This document shows positions 1 to 11,098 of a DNA stretch of 64,000 nucleotides, one piece after another. This stretch comes from Linanthus parryae. Its lineage: Eukaryota > Streptophyta > Magnoliopsida > Ericales > Polemoniaceae. The position numbers were made by a program, and so were the translations under genes. Numbering within the stretch: the first letter of the stretch is position 1; every line of letters starts with the position of its first letter. The notes below the pieces were generated by a model. That model was not told the origin of the DNA. It did not search any database and worked only from the letters and a program-made list of their open reading frames with translations. The stretch is from NCBI GenBank assembly GCA_023055425.1, contig JALGPY010000008.1, positions 20,061,359 to 20,125,358 on the forward strand. Direction: 5' to 3'.

Positions 1-227
1 TTTTTCAGGAGAGAAGCATCATGTTCTAGTTCGGGTGGTTGATAGGATTCAAGGAAATGTGGAGATTTGTTGGGAAAGCCTTGAATCAAAGGCAACCAAG
101 AACCGACGAGAAGACGAGAAGAGAAAAGAGAAAAGAAAAAGCAGTCAAAGCAGCAGCAGCAGGTTTCTGCTGCTCATGCAACCAAAGGGCATGGTCATGC
201 GACCAGGAGGTGGAGCCGTACGACCAG

Positions 228-318
228 GTCGGCGCTGGGGTGTTATGGAATTGTCTTAGGCTGCAAGTAACGTCGGCGCTGGGGTGTTATGGAATTGTCT
301 TAGGCTGCAAGTAACGTC
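228..318. repeat. Perfect 44-bp tandem duplication
   Basis: A 44-bp unit beginning GTCGGCGCTGGGG occurs twice in a row (228-271 and 272-315) with no mismatch, and the first three bases of a third unit follow. The perfect match implies a recent slippage or duplication event. No gene is recognised in positions 1-330; the short open frames here change phase across the repeat. Confidence 0.9.
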
Positions 319-331
319 TCTTATGACTATA

Positions 332-362
332 CTAGCTAATGACCCGTGGCGTTGCCACTAAG
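332..362 (-). mobile_element. Helitron-like 3' terminus
   Basis: Read on the minus strand this is a short hairpin (GTGGC-AAC-GCCAC), about ten bases of spacer, then CTAG followed directly by T. A hairpin 10-12 nt before a CTRR end, inserted between A and T, is the known signature of a Helitron 3' end. The element would extend to higher coordinates. I could not place its 5' TC end, and no Rep/helicase coding sequence is visible, so it would be non-autonomous or truncated. Positions 363-871 hold no recognisable gene. Confidence 0.45.
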
Positions 363-871
363 TGGTCCCAACTGCAATTCATTTCATTTTGGATTGAGAA
401 TTCAAGGTGCCACCATTGGTTTTGATTCAATCCAACATGGAAGGGAACAACAAAGATGGGATGAACAGTAAAACACCATGTTGCCTTAGTATATAGATAA
501 GGGACATAGGTCGTGCCTGAACATTGTGTGGTGTAGTCTGATGGTTAATCTCAATAAATAAAGTGCTTGTTTTCGCGGTGGAGATAGTTAACGTAATCGT
601 TAGTGAACCACGTTAAAACTATATTCTTGATTGCACGTATTTATCGTTCTTGCTTTGATAGCCTCGGTTATAACAAGATCTAGCCTTTCATATTTAAACC
701 ACCGCCTTGTGATTCGTTATCTTTTCTGCCTGAGTGTGAACACTTCCGAGAAGTTTCATTTTAACTTTTTTTCAAAGATACTACAACACTATAAAAGTGT
801 TAAAACATTAATCAAGAATATAAATACACAATATCATAAAAATGAATAGACTTAGAGCTTTCTATCTCGAG

Positions 872-2733
872 TTAAACTGTCACGGCAACTGCATGGTTAT
901 GATTCACCATAATAGGCTCTCCAATACTTCCATGAGGAGGAGAAAGTGGAGGAACCGGCGCCACCAGTGCCGGTGGGACAACCACGGTCGGTGGGATCTC
1001 AATCATCGCGCACAACTTTGCCACGTCAACCATTTGCTGCTCCACTGCAACGGCTTGTTCAGCCGGTGCAGGTGATGCTTCTGGTCCAGCCAATTTCTCC
1101 TCTACTTTATTTTCCGAATTTATTTCTTTTGCTTGAAAAACTTTCTGTTCAGCCTTCTCAACGTCAAAGGCTAGCTTCTTCGGCTTCCTGTATTTCATGT
1201 ACAAAGCCATTTGGAAGATGCCAAAAATAAACCCGATCACATTTGGGATCTGCAAAAGCAAACAACACAAAGTTAAAAACTATAAATTCAAAAACCCTTG
1301 TGGTTTCATGGTAATTTATTGGAAAAATTTCCACATGGGGGTACTACTTACCGCAATGTTGAAGTCTTTAATGAGGAGTCCATAGAAGAACCAACTGACA
1401 GCGTTCAAGGTGAGACTGAATGACAGCGAGAAGGGCATGAATTCGACACTCTTTGTTTTGATCACTTGTTTCTGTAGAACAAAAACAGACAAGTACGATG
1501 ATTAGTCCAATTGTGTGGGACACAAGGCTCAAGCAATAATTGTACGGTCTGAAGTTTTAGGCTCTTTGTGAAATAATTTCCGTGTGCTTACCAATATGCA
1601 AAGAGGAGCCGCAAACACGCCCACGGAGAAAACGAGGCAGATCCAACCGACGATGCGGAGGCGGAGTGAAGGGGCGGCCACAAAGAAGTGAGTCACTCCG
1701 AGGATTAGTCCGAAAAAGCCAATCATAACTGATAGATACTTAATTGTTTGGACCTGAAAAGAACAAGCATGTGCAAGATTTAGAACGGTCTAGTTTGGTA
1801 TCAGCTGAAAATTTTACTATTATTCTTAATTTTTCAAACTTATCTATCTACCTTGATTTTCTTAGACGCATAATAGAAGAAAGCGCCTATATAGAAGGAT
1901 TCGATCAGGCACCCAAACGAGTTGATAGTGATGAGGAGAGTTCCGCCTTCGGTCTTGAGAAATGCGTAGTACATCAACAGCATGGCGCTAAACAAGGCGA
2001 CAATGTAGGGAATCGATTGAAATCCATCAGTTGTCTTCTTCTTGTAGATCTGGTAAAAGGTTGGCCTGTAAAATCCAAGAGCGATTACGTGAGTTCACAA
2101 TGTAACGTAAAATAGTGATATTAACCACATTTAAATATTGTAGTTAGATTTTATTGTTGTCTTTTACGTGTTTCTACTTCAGTGACTGTTGTTAACATAT
2201 CAAAAAGTTGGGAGGAGAAAGATAAATCGCACTTACAGTGGTGAAAGGAAGACGAAGAAGGAGATTATGTTGCCTGTACACCATGATGGAACAGAAGAAC
2301 ATTAGATTTGTGTATGATCAAGAACAAGTAATCATAGGCTTAGGTTACAATAATATAGGAAGTTTAAACTTTAAAGTTGTATAGTTGCAATCTTGCTAGC
2401 TTTCTCTCCACCACTTTAAGACTTTAGGTAAAAGTGGTGGAGAGTATACAGAGTTGCAATTAGATTTGTGTGTGATGGGTGGGAGTTTCCAGAGAAATGC
2501 TTTATGTTGTTTCCACAACATTTTTCTTTCTAGTATCAAATCATGAAAATGGAAAAGACATTGTTTGACAATCAATCAAAACTAGCAAATTCATTGCCTG
2601 AAAATGGAGCACTATTTTTGCTCTCTTGGAGAAACCCTTTGAAAAATAGATTGTTATGTAAGAGGAGGAAGAAGGTGAAGACGAAAATATGATTACCTAG
2701 AAGGCCAAAAGCAAAAGCCAAAGACAAACTCAT
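872..2733 (-). CDS. SWEET: Clade III SWEET sugar transporter, six exons
   Basis: This gene encodes a plasma-membrane bidirectional sugar facilitator of the MtN3/saliva (SWEET) family; clade III members mainly move sucrose. Exons on the minus strand are 2697-2733, 2237-2273, 1852-2065, 1592-1753, 1352-1471 and 872-1249. All junctions are GT..AG and join in frame to give 315 aa. The internal exon sizes 37/37/214/162/120 fit the SWEET pattern. The protein starts [18 protein letters not shown]. The first MtN3 repeat spans about residues 10-96, with the pore-type Asn73 in TINSFG. The second repeat spans about 132-215, with [20 protein letters not shown] and Asn193 in IPNVIGF. The hydrophilic C-terminal tail of about 100 residues is rich in Ala, Val and Pro and ends [10 protein letters not shown]. 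The exact orthologue (SWEET9 to SWEET15) is not settled. The gene looks intact. Confidence 0.93.
2404..2444. repeat. Perfect 14-bp inverted repeat in SWEET intron 1
   Basis: CTCTCCACCACTTT (2404-2417) is followed after 13 bases by its exact reverse complement (2431-2444). It lies inside the first intron of the SWEET gene, where it could form a short stem-loop in the pre-mRNA. No function is evident. Confidence 0.7.
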
Positions 2734-2805
2734 CTTTCTCTTCTACAGGTTAATGAAGAAGAAGAAGTTGTTTGGTTTCTCAAGAACACTCACAAGTTCA
2801 CACAA

Positions 2806-2840
2806 AGGTGGTGGTGGTGGTGGTGGTGGTGGTGGTGGTC
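2806..2840. repeat. (GGT)n microsatellite upstream of the SWEET start
   Basis: About eleven GGT units lie 70-110 bp upstream of the SWEET ATG and probably in its 5' UTR, where the mRNA would read ACC repeats. A poly-Gly reading on the plus strand is an artefact of the repeat. Confidence 0.85.
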
Positions 2841-2882
2841 TCAAAACTCAAAGGCTTAGATACTTCTTTTCACCCAAGCACA

Positions 2883-2890
2883 TATTTATA
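2883..2890 (-). promoter_or_regulatory. TATA box of the SWEET gene
   Basis: The minus strand reads TATAAATA here, about 150 bp upstream of the SWEET start codon at 2733. That fits a TATA box with a 5' UTR of roughly 120 nt containing the ACC repeat. No further gene is seen between 2900 and 3730. Confidence 0.55.
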
Positions 2891-3730
2891 GGCGTTGAGT
2901 GGGACATAGAAATTGTTGTTTTTTGGAGGCGGCCAAATGTAATATAGATGCTATTAAAGGTCCCCTACTTCAATTTCTTTTCTTTCAAAGTTGGCATTTC
3001 TTTTGGCCTTTCTTTTAAGAGTTTTAACATTTCTTCTAACAGGAGTCGGGAATTAACAAAAATGTTGCAACTTTTTTTCAAAAACCGATTTGAGGTTTCA
3101 CAGGCTCAATGTGTACAACTATTAAGAGCATAGCTTCCATACTCAAGTATGGTGGCTCTTTCCAATGTGTCATCCACCAATCCAGTTGTAATTGAGGCTT
3201 ACAACTCATATTTCTTGGTGGAAAATTCACTTTCTCCTCACAGTTCGACCGTGTAGCACTTTGCCCGTTCGCATTTTATTTCGATATGCTTCACCAACTC
3301 GGGAAATATCATCGTTTGTGCGCTAACAAATGTAGGCTTGTCTGGGAAACAAACCATCCACTTGCGAGTTAATGGTAATAATCACATAAAATTCGTAATT
3401 TTTTCACACATTACATAATTCATTTTCACGTCTCTCAATTGTAAATACTTTTAGCCAGATTTGGGACAGCTCTTCTTTTGTTAACGACTTGGTGAAAATT
3501 GTTGGTAATAATTTATTCTAGTTAACATTTGAAAATTTTGTGAATATATACTTTAAGGAATGAAATGACTAATTTACCTTTTGAAATATAAGAAATAACT
3601 GATCAAAGAACCATACATGACACCAGACTCGAGTTCAAGTCTCCCTCAATTTAGGAGTGCCATATATTTTTTGTATTTAGTAGTAGTAAGTAAATAAATA
3701 AATGAGTAATTGAGTGAGTGGTAATTCAAA

Positions 3731-4303
3731 GGCCAAGCTAGGGATGGCAACGGGTCGGATCCAGATCCGTCTTGGAGAAATGGGATCCAGATCCGATCCA
3801 GATCCGTTCGGATCATCAGCGGATTCGGATCAGATCGGATCGGGTTTCATCCAGCTGATCCAAATCCGATCCGTAGATCCATATAATACGTGGTCGGATC
3901 GGATTCGGATCGAATCCGACTTGGGTTTGCAATAAAATACAAAAAATACCATAAGAAATAAACATTATTTCATACGCTAAGGCATGTTCGCAAGTTATGA
4001 AGCCTAAAACACAACAGAAATAGTTTTGTAGGTTGGAATTACTATTGTATTCTTCTTGTAAGTGAAATTGGGGAGGTAATACGAATATATTTGTAAAGCA
4101 CACATATACGTCGGATCGAATCGGGTCGGAACCCGGTGGATCTGCCCTTAGATCCAAATCCAGATCCAAATCCGATCGGATCTGGCTTTCCAGATCCAAA
4201 TCCGATCCATTTTCAATTGGATCGGAATCGGATCCGATCCATTCGGCCCGGATCGAACGGATCACAGATCGGATCGGACCATATTGTCATCCCTAGGCCA
4301 AGC
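3731..4303. mobile_element. Non-autonomous hAT-like element rich in GGATC/GATCC (copy 1)
   Basis: The 557-bp element spans 3739-4295. It is flanked by a perfect 8-bp target-site duplication GGCCAAGC (3731-3738 and 4296-4303). Its ends are TAGGGATGGCAA and TTGTCATCCCTA, a terminal inverted repeat with one mismatch. The 8-bp TSD and this TIR type are diagnostic of the hAT superfamily. Dense GGATC/GATCC subrepeats fill about 180 bp at each end and would suit a transposase-binding array. The AT-rich core encodes no transposase. Open frames on both strands giving SDPD-type peptides are by-products of the repeats. It is a sister copy of the element at 10535-11090. Confidence 0.9.
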
Positions 4304-5367
4304 GGCAAAAGTACCATGAAGATTTTGTCTGAAACATGGTCGGAGACAAAGGTACCATTTCATATGCAATCACGGGAACATATTTATACGTGCGTATTTA
4401 TTAAACACCATTTAATTTATGAGTATTAAAATGAAAAATAAAAATCTAAGAGAAAATCATCATTTCAAATTCAATGTAGCAACTATTTCATCCATTCCAA
4501 TATTTCATCTCAGTTGACTTTTGAGATTCACTTTAATCCGGTAATCTAGTTCGCATAACGATGTAAAAGAATTTAAATTTTGTGATATTATAGAGCAAAG
4601 TTTAATTGACAATACTACGAAAATGTGATAAAATTTTTGCATCGTTTCGTTAATCAAAGTATCAAATCAAAGTGACCGTAGGTAGACACAGAAAATAAAG
4701 TGGCGGAACCGAGTAAGTGTAACACACTTTGCCTTTTTATTTCTTGAGGTAAAGGCATATGGAATCCGTGACACGCTGTCACAAATGTAAACCGTCTACT
4801 CAATCACCATGGTCAATACACAAAATAGTGAACTAATAATGCCATAACACCGTGTGGTCCTCTATATACTCTCCCAATAAAGTGAAGAAGATTTAAAACC
4901 CTCTGTCGGCACTGTATATTTGTGCATTCACTCAAATTGAATGCCGTGTGGTAATAATTTAGAGCCTATTTGATTGAGTTTAGATCTCAATAACCTAATG
5001 AAAATAATCTAGAATGAATTAAGTTGTTGAACTTATAATTTAAAAACTGAATGCCATCCACAGTAAACTATTATCAAAAAGTGCATTTATCGACACTTGT
5101 TGCTATTACTCTTAAATTTTCAAAAAATAATGTTCTTATTTAGTTGTAGAATACATGTAAAATATTAGTATGCGTTTGGACAGATTGATAATTCCTTTAT
5201 AAAAGAGATGTAATATATGATATTTCATAAATCAGACCTATAAAATTTTCAAAATTATAGGTTATATATTCTGCAAATTCAATGCTTAATTGAAATTAAA
5301 ATCTACGTTTAAATAGAACACAAAGTAAATTAAAATATTAATAAGATCATAATCTCCAGCCAAAGAT
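4304..5367. other. AT-rich intergenic DNA without a recognised gene
   Basis: No open frame of interest and no conserved motif is seen. The stretch separates the hAT element from the duplicated 23-mer at the 5' edge of the LINE fragment. Confidence 0.5.
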
Positions 5368-5459
5368 GCACACATAGTGACACCAACCAATGTCTTGCCG
5401 CCATGTAGGATCAATAATTCATGTGGGGACCCACTTGCACACATAGTGACACCAACCAA
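5368..5459. repeat. 23-bp direct repeat abutting the LINE 5' junction
   Basis: The 23-bp sequence beginning GCACACATAGTGACACC occurs at 5368-5390 and again at 5437-5459 with no mismatch, 46 bp apart. The second copy ends exactly where homology to the LINE begins. It could be local filler DNA copied when the truncated LINE integrated, or an unrelated earlier duplication. Confidence 0.8.
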
Positions 5460-6979
5460 AGCAATGTTAAATGGAAAGTTGGCAATGATAAAAACATTAG
5501 CTTTTGGCATGACTGGTGGTGTGGAGGGGCTCCTCTTTACCCTAGAGCCCTGAATAGCAATTTAGTAAGCAATATCAATGTCAGTGACTGCATTGATAAT
5601 GATGGGTTCTGGAAAATTGATACTCTGAATGGTTTTCTGAGCCCTATGGATGTTAGCATGGTTACTGGTACTATTATCCCAAGTTTCAGTAACAATGACG
5701 GTGTTCTTAGCTGGAACAATTCACCTGATGGTGAATTTAAAATTACTCATGCATATAATGCTCTTAGAAAGGAGGAAAATTTTGGCATAAGCTGTGATTG
5801 GAAACTTTTGTGGAAGCTGAAGACTTCACAAAAATTAAAATGTTTTGTTTGGAAGATTTTGCATAATTGTGTCCCCACTAATGAGATGAGACTTATTAGA
5901 GGAATGGACACAAATGGGATCTGTCCCAAATGCAATGAAGCTATTGAAAGTCATGACCATTTATTTAGAGATTGCTTACAATCCAAGAAGATTTGGTCTT
6001 ACCTTAAAAATGAGAACTGGGTTCTCTATGATAGAAATTTAGATCTTAATGAGTGGGTTATGAAAAACCTGAAGAACAACTTTGTGGTCTTTCAAAATGT
6101 ACCCTGGAAAGAGATTTTTGTAGCCTCACTTTGGATTATCTGGAAACAGAGAAACAAGGAAAGTTTTGACAACATTGAAATCAACTCTAATCTCTGTGGA
6201 GTTGACATCATTAAGACAGCTACAGAAATTCACTATGCATTCTCAGAAAGCAAAGTGAATTCTGAAGCTAAGAACACAGTTACTAATTGGTTTCCACCTT
6301 GTGCAGGTCAACTTAAATTTAATGTGGATGCTAGTCTTTTTCCAGGAGCTGGTGGTGCTGGATATGGAGGAATTTTGAGAGATGAAAGAGGAACTCACAT
6401 CATAAGCTTCACTGGACATTCTGCAGAGGTTTTTGTGCTCCAAGCTGAGATCCTGGCAATTTATAAGGGCTTGACTATTGCTTACTCTAGCAGCTTTAGT
6501 AATCTGCCGGTTGATTCGGACTCCCTTGATGCTGTGAGGATGATCAATGACAAGAATGATAAGAATGTGTGTAGGCTTAATCTCATCCCTGATGTGAGAA
6601 ACTTACTCATTTTGTCAAACAGCACCCTGCAATACACTCCCAGAGAACAAAACAGATGTGCTGATCTTCTTGCCAAAATTGGCTCTCATCAGCCCCAAGA
6701 TTTGCTGGTTTACAACACCCCTCACAATGCCATAAGAAGAGCACTCATCTGTGACATGACAGGGATCCCCCATGAGGAACCAGACATTGAGGAGGAAGGT
6801 CCTGTTGCTGATGATATCTAAGAGGTTTAACCCCTTTTGTTTTGGGGTGTTTATTTTCTTGTTTTTATGTTTTTATGTTTTATGTTAGTTTGCTTCTGTT
6901 TCTGTTTCTTGTTTAGGTAGTGGTTGTTTGCTCTCTTTATTGTAACTGAACTTTTATCTTCCGAATGATAAAAAAAAAA
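5457..6979 (+). mobile_element. 5'-truncated LINE with RNase H and poly-A tail
   Basis: This is the 3' quarter of a plant LINE. It corresponds to the part of the element at 23586-29832 that begins at the motif NVKWNVGN, just after the reverse transcriptase. The coding part is followed by a 3' UTR of about 150 bp and a short A-run at 6970-6979. The endonuclease and reverse transcriptase domains are missing, as expected from incomplete reverse transcription. I could not find a clean target-site duplication. Confidence 0.85.
5463..6821 (+). pseudogene. LINE ORF2 C-terminal fragment (zf-RVT and RNase H)
   Basis: A single uninterrupted frame of about 450 codons matches the ORF2 C-terminus of plant non-LTR retrotransposons. 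The first part carries the zf-RVT module, with CPKC followed by HDHLFRDC and the WKLKTSQKLK motif. The second part is an RNase H-like domain with NVDASLFPG, QAEILAIYKGL, VDSDSLDAV and REQNRCADLLAKIG, which hold the catalytic acidic residues. The frame stays open across RNase H, which suggests recent insertion, but the reverse transcriptase is absent. Any start codon here is accidental (an ATG at 5421 lies in flanking DNA), so it is scored as a pseudogene. Confidence 0.85.
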
Positions 6980-7637
6980 TGCGTCGCCGATGTGGCGCTT
7001 CTAATTTACTCTTCTGAAAGACACTCTTCTTATATACGCTGAGTTGTACAATGTATGTGTACACATAGGGGCTGTTTGGATGAGCTGAAGTAGATGATGA
7101 GCGATTGAGTTTAAAAGTTCACTTAATCAGTAGTGTTTGGATGCGAGATGTTATAATAAATTATTGATAATTTTCATGTTAAATTCGTATTTTTTCTTGC
7201 AATCCGTAAGTTCCTCCAAATAATTCGTAATTTCCTCCAAATTAATTCGAAAATCCCCAAAATAAATCCAGAATTCCCCTAAAAATCAGAATTCCCGAAA
7301 AAGAAAAGTTAAACATATCTAAAACTACTAAAATATGAAATTTCACCCCCAACGTTTAATTGGAATTCCTTTTTTTCCTGAAATTGTGGATTTTCTAAAT
7401 TTGGGGAGATTTGACTGAAATCTTCAATCTTTTATTATGCTCTAGCTTTGAATTTAAGCACATTATACAACAACAAAGTTGGAATGGTTCTGTTATGTGA
7501 CATGGGTAAACATTATTGGCACTTAGGCCATGCAAAGTCTAGGCTTGAATGCAAGTGCGCCCAAATACACTTTCTGGAAATAAATCCTCCTTTACTTTTC
7601 AGAAAATAATTATTTGTTGTTTGATATCTTCTTTTTC
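6980..7637. other. Intergenic DNA, no gene seen
   Basis: AT-rich sequence. A motif near 7071 (GGGCTGTTTGGATG) resembles a MITE end, but I found no matching opposite end. Confidence 0.4.
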
Positions 7638-7639
7638 AA

Positions 7640-7684
7640 TGTTAATGATTGTCAATTTCAAAAAAAAAAATGTTAATGATTGTC
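7640..7684 (+). mobile_element. Micro-retroinsertion: 17-nt poly-A stub with 14-bp TSD
   Basis: TGTTAATGATTGTC occurs at 7640-7653 and 7671-7684. Between them is only AATTTC followed by eleven A (7654-7670). A target-site duplication around a tiny A-tailed insert fits an extremely 5'-truncated LINE or SINE insertion. Simple slippage is less likely because the insert is not part of the repeat. Confidence 0.6.
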
Positions 7685-8299
7685 TGTTCTATCGCATTAT
7701 GTGTTTCTCCACGACAGAGATTAACGAGTTGGCAAATTTAACCTACTAAGTACGAAATAGGGGTATCATTGAGCAACTCATTGTCATATCAAATCGTCGT
7801 CTAAGGATATTCATATGATTGTTTGCATTCATCACCTAAAAATGCTGAGATTGGTTTCTTCTTCCTTGCACGAGTTTGCACCACGAGTTTGAGGAGATTG
7901 AAAATAGAGCTTGACATGAACTATCATTATCATCGTCATCATCTCTATTTAACCGGTCCTTCTTTCACATTCCCTTTCGAGAGATGGTTTTGCCAGTTGG
8001 TTGGAGAGGAAAGGAACCGTTGTTGGCCACTACAACTCTAATTTCATTGAAGGGTTGATATCGTCCTCTCAATTTTCCACTTAAACACTCACTTGTGACA
8101 ATTTTCGCATACGGCCAAAAAAGTAGTTTAAAGAACCACATATTATTCTCTTTGGATCATGAAAAAAAACCACTTCAAAATGAACTGCATGCACCTTTCT
8201 TGTTTGATCACCAGAAGTTCGTGCCTTCTTTTTAGCTTTATGAATCCATCAATAAGATCTACCAATCAATAAAACACCAAAAATACAGATTAGAATTAT

Positions 8300-8689
8300 T
8301 AGGGCATGTTTGGTACCAGCTGAAAATCTCAAAAATCAGTTCAAAGTAATCTGAAAAGTAAATACAACTTAACTGAAAATTATAATATGTTTGTTATTAG
8401 CTGAAATTATAGATCACTGACTTGATCAATTTAACAAAATTTAAAGAGTTCTAAAGTCAAGTAATTGAATACACGTATTTATAACTGGACTGTGATCATG
8501 CTAATGTTAAAAAAAATGAAAATTACTTTTGAGAGATTTTCAGCTGCATAATCCCCCATTTTATAGATTTTACCTTTGCAAATAAATTATTTCAATCTGC
8601 AGATTATCATATTGAAATTGTGAAACATAACAAATGAAATTATTAAAAAGATAATTGGATTAAAATCAGTGATATCAAACAGGCACTTA
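8300..8689. mobile_element. Small MITE with TAGGGCATGTTTGGTA-type ends
   Basis: The left end reads TAGGGCATGTTTGGTACC and the reverse complement of the right end reads TAAGTGCCTGTTTGATATC, an imperfect TIR. The element is 390 bp, AT-rich and non-coding. A clear target-site duplication is not visible, so the superfamily is uncertain; hAT or PIF are both possible. Confidence 0.5.
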
Positions 8690-9466
8690 GATGAATAATA
8701 TTACAATATAGATCCACCGGAGCTATGATCCACCGATGGTAGAAGGAGATCGATTCTCTCTCTCTACCTCAAGAACTCTCTATTGTCTTTTTTAGATCGA
8801 TCCCAGAGAAACGGAGGTAGTAGTAATCTTCACGACTATGCGTCCACATAAAAAACTATACGCAATCGTAAAAATCCTAGTTAATAAGGCTAAACATAAT
8901 ACACATATGATATATTTCAATAAATAGATATATACATGGTTCCTCAAAAAAAGCGCATTGAACTGTTCTTTTGTTTCTTTTGTCCATTTATTTGCTTGTA
9001 GTATTTTATTGAGAAAGGTAAAGAACTATATGAGGTTGTGTGTTATAATTTGACCAAGAAAACTTCCAAGAAATGCAAGCTCCACAAACCACAAGCAGAA
9101 AGCCAACACCACTCAACGATTTAAATTGCACGACAACATCATGTTTTTCACTTTCAAAGTCTTAAAAGGGTTTTATATGTTTATTTTCTACTCCATTAGA
9201 TTTAAGTAATCAACAGCCGTCCAATCTCCTTAAAAAATTATTAACGACGGTTGAAATAAGAAAAGTTAATTTAGAGAGAAAATATGACTAGACAGAGAAG
9301 AATATGGGTCGTTAATTAAAGTCTTCTGTTTTATACTAGCACCTGGCCACCTGACATAAGTTGGGAGTAGTATTTTTTTTTTTCTACCTAATGATTGAAC
9401 AGTTTGTTTCTTTGGCACTTTGACTTTCCGATTCTAATTTCGTGGTGTAATGGTTGGTACTAGTAG
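8690..9466. other. Intergenic DNA, no gene seen
   Basis: AT-rich sequence with short pyrimidine tracts, and no coding or RNA signal recognised. Confidence 0.4.
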
Positions 9467-9727
9467 TATCACTCTGTTCCCTCTCTTTCTCCCCCTATTG
9501 ACTTTTTTACTCGTACTTGGGTCACTTTGACCCGGCGATTTGGATGGTTAAACGATGTATTTTTTAGATAAATTTTTCATGGTATTGTAGAGTAACTCTT
9601 ATTCTACAACACCATGAAAGAATTGTCAAAAATTGCTTCGTTTTGCTATCCAAATCACCGGGTCAAAGTGGCCCAATGAATAGTGATAAAAGTCAGAAGG
9701 GGGAGAAAGAAAAGGAACGGAGTGGTA
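9467..9727. mobile_element. Stowaway-like MITE, copy A
   Basis: A 261-bp palindrome-like element flanked by TA. Its ends are TATCACTCTGTTCC and GGAACGGAGTGGTA. Inside, TTGACTTTTTTACTCGTA and a GGGTCACTTTGACCC region on the left are mirrored on the right. The TA target site and CTCCGTTCC-type TIR fit Stowaway MITEs of the Tc1/mariner superfamily. Confidence 0.75.
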
Positions 9728-9977
9728 TGTTTCTATTTTCTTTCAATTTTGACTTTTTTATTCGTTATTGTATCATTTGATCTACTGATTTGGGTAAAAA
9801 AAATGCATTTTTTTGATACATTTTCATAGTGTTATAGAGTAAAATTTACTCTACAATACGATGAAAATTTATCAAAAAATTAGATTGTATTAGTAGTCAA
9901 ATTATTGGGTCAAAACAATCTGGTGAATAATAGTAAAAATTAAAATAAGAAAAAAGAGAAGAAACGGAGAAAGTTCT
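9727..9977. mobile_element. Stowaway-like MITE, copy B (abuts copy A)
   Basis: Same family as copy A, starting at its right edge and ending near GAAACGGAGAAAGTTCTA. It carries the same TTGACTTTTTTATTCG and mirrored sequences, but has diverged. The two copies lie end to end. Confidence 0.65.
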
Positions 9978-10170
9978 AACTCGTGTAACGTGGAATTTTA
10001 CTTTGTCGGTAGTAGTATCATACACAGAACAACTTCCAACTAGTTTTTGTCACTTAGTCAAACCCTAGAAATGAACCCGGACATTCTAGTATATCATTCA
10101 TAAATATCCTGTTAGCTACTGCACTATCGACCTCGAGTATTATTATATTTTTACTCTTTCATTAATGTAA

Positions 10171-10435
10171 TACTACCTCTGTTTCTTCTCTTTCAAGTGC
10201 GGTTGACTTTTTTACCTGTAATCGGATCATTTTGACTCGGCGATTTGGATAGTAAACGATATAATTTTTTTGTAATTTTTCATAGTATTGTAGAGTAAAA
10301 TTTATTCTACAAGATCATGCAAAGATAATCAAATTCGTGTATCGTTTTGCTTACCAAATCACTGGGTCAAAATGACATTGTGAATAGTGTCAAAAAATAA
10401 AGTAAGATAAAAGAGAAGAAACAGAGACAGTACTA
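10171..10435. mobile_element. Stowaway-like MITE, copy C
   Basis: The ends are TACTACCTCTGTTTCTTCTC and, on the opposite strand, TAGTACTGTCTCTGTTTCTT. The internal GGTTGACTTTTTTACC and its mirrored counterpart match the other copies. The flanking dinucleotide is TA. Confidence 0.7.
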
Positions 10436-10526
10436 ATGAATTGAGTTCTGGCTTTATACAAACTCAGACACATGGCGCAATTTATATTCTTCACTATCTC
10501 AAAGGACGAGAAGACCATTGAGGTAG

Positions 10527-11098
10527 GGTACAAGAGATGGCAACGGGTCGGATCCGGATCGGATTAGGCCATTTCCGATCCTGATCCGACCAGAAAATAT
10601 GGGATTCAGATCCGATCCAGATCCGTACGGATCGTCATCGGATTCGGATCGGGTTTCAATAAGCTGATCCAAATCCGATCCGTAAATCCATATAGTACAT
10701 GGTCGGATCGGATTACGATCGAATCCGACTCGGGTTTGAAATAAAATACAAAAAATAACATAAAATAAACATAATTTCATACGCTAAGGCATGTTCATAA
10801 GTCATGAAGCATAAAATATAAAAGAAATAGCTTTATATGTTGGAGTTACCATAGTATTATTCTTAGAAGTGTAAGTGGAGAGATCCAATCGGGTCTGGCT
10901 TTTCGGATCCAAATCCAGATCCAGATCCAATCGGGTCTGCCCTTAAATCCAAATTCAGATCCAGATCCAATCGGGTCTGGCTTTTCGGATCCAAATCCGA
11001 TTCATTTTCTATTGAATCGGATTCGAATCCGATCCATTCTGCTTGGATCGCTCGGATCTCATATCGGATCAGACAATATTGCCATCCTTAGGTACAAT
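10527..11098. mobile_element. Non-autonomous hAT-like element rich in GGATC/GATCC (copy 2)
   Basis: The element spans about 10535-11090, with near-identical 8-mers GGTACAAG (10527-10534) and GGTACAAT (11091-11098) as target-site duplication. The left end AGATGGCAACGGG has lost two bases relative to copy 1; the right end is TTGCCATCCTTA. Order and length match the copy at 3739-4295, including the AT-rich core with the phrase CATACGCTAAGGCATGTTC. An internal stretch containing ATCGGGTCTGGCTTTTCGG is duplicated in tandem near 10890-10990. It has no coding capacity. Confidence 0.87.

Noticed and set aside
2753..2947. Plus-strand ORF with a Gly run
   Set aside because: The Gly run is the (GGT)n repeat in the SWEET leader on the opposite strand.
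3714..4429. Long frames on both strands encoding Ser-Asp-Pro-Ile-rich peptides (also at 10499-10780)
   Set aside because: They arise from GGATC/GATCC repeats inside hAT-like elements and appear in both directions; not genes.
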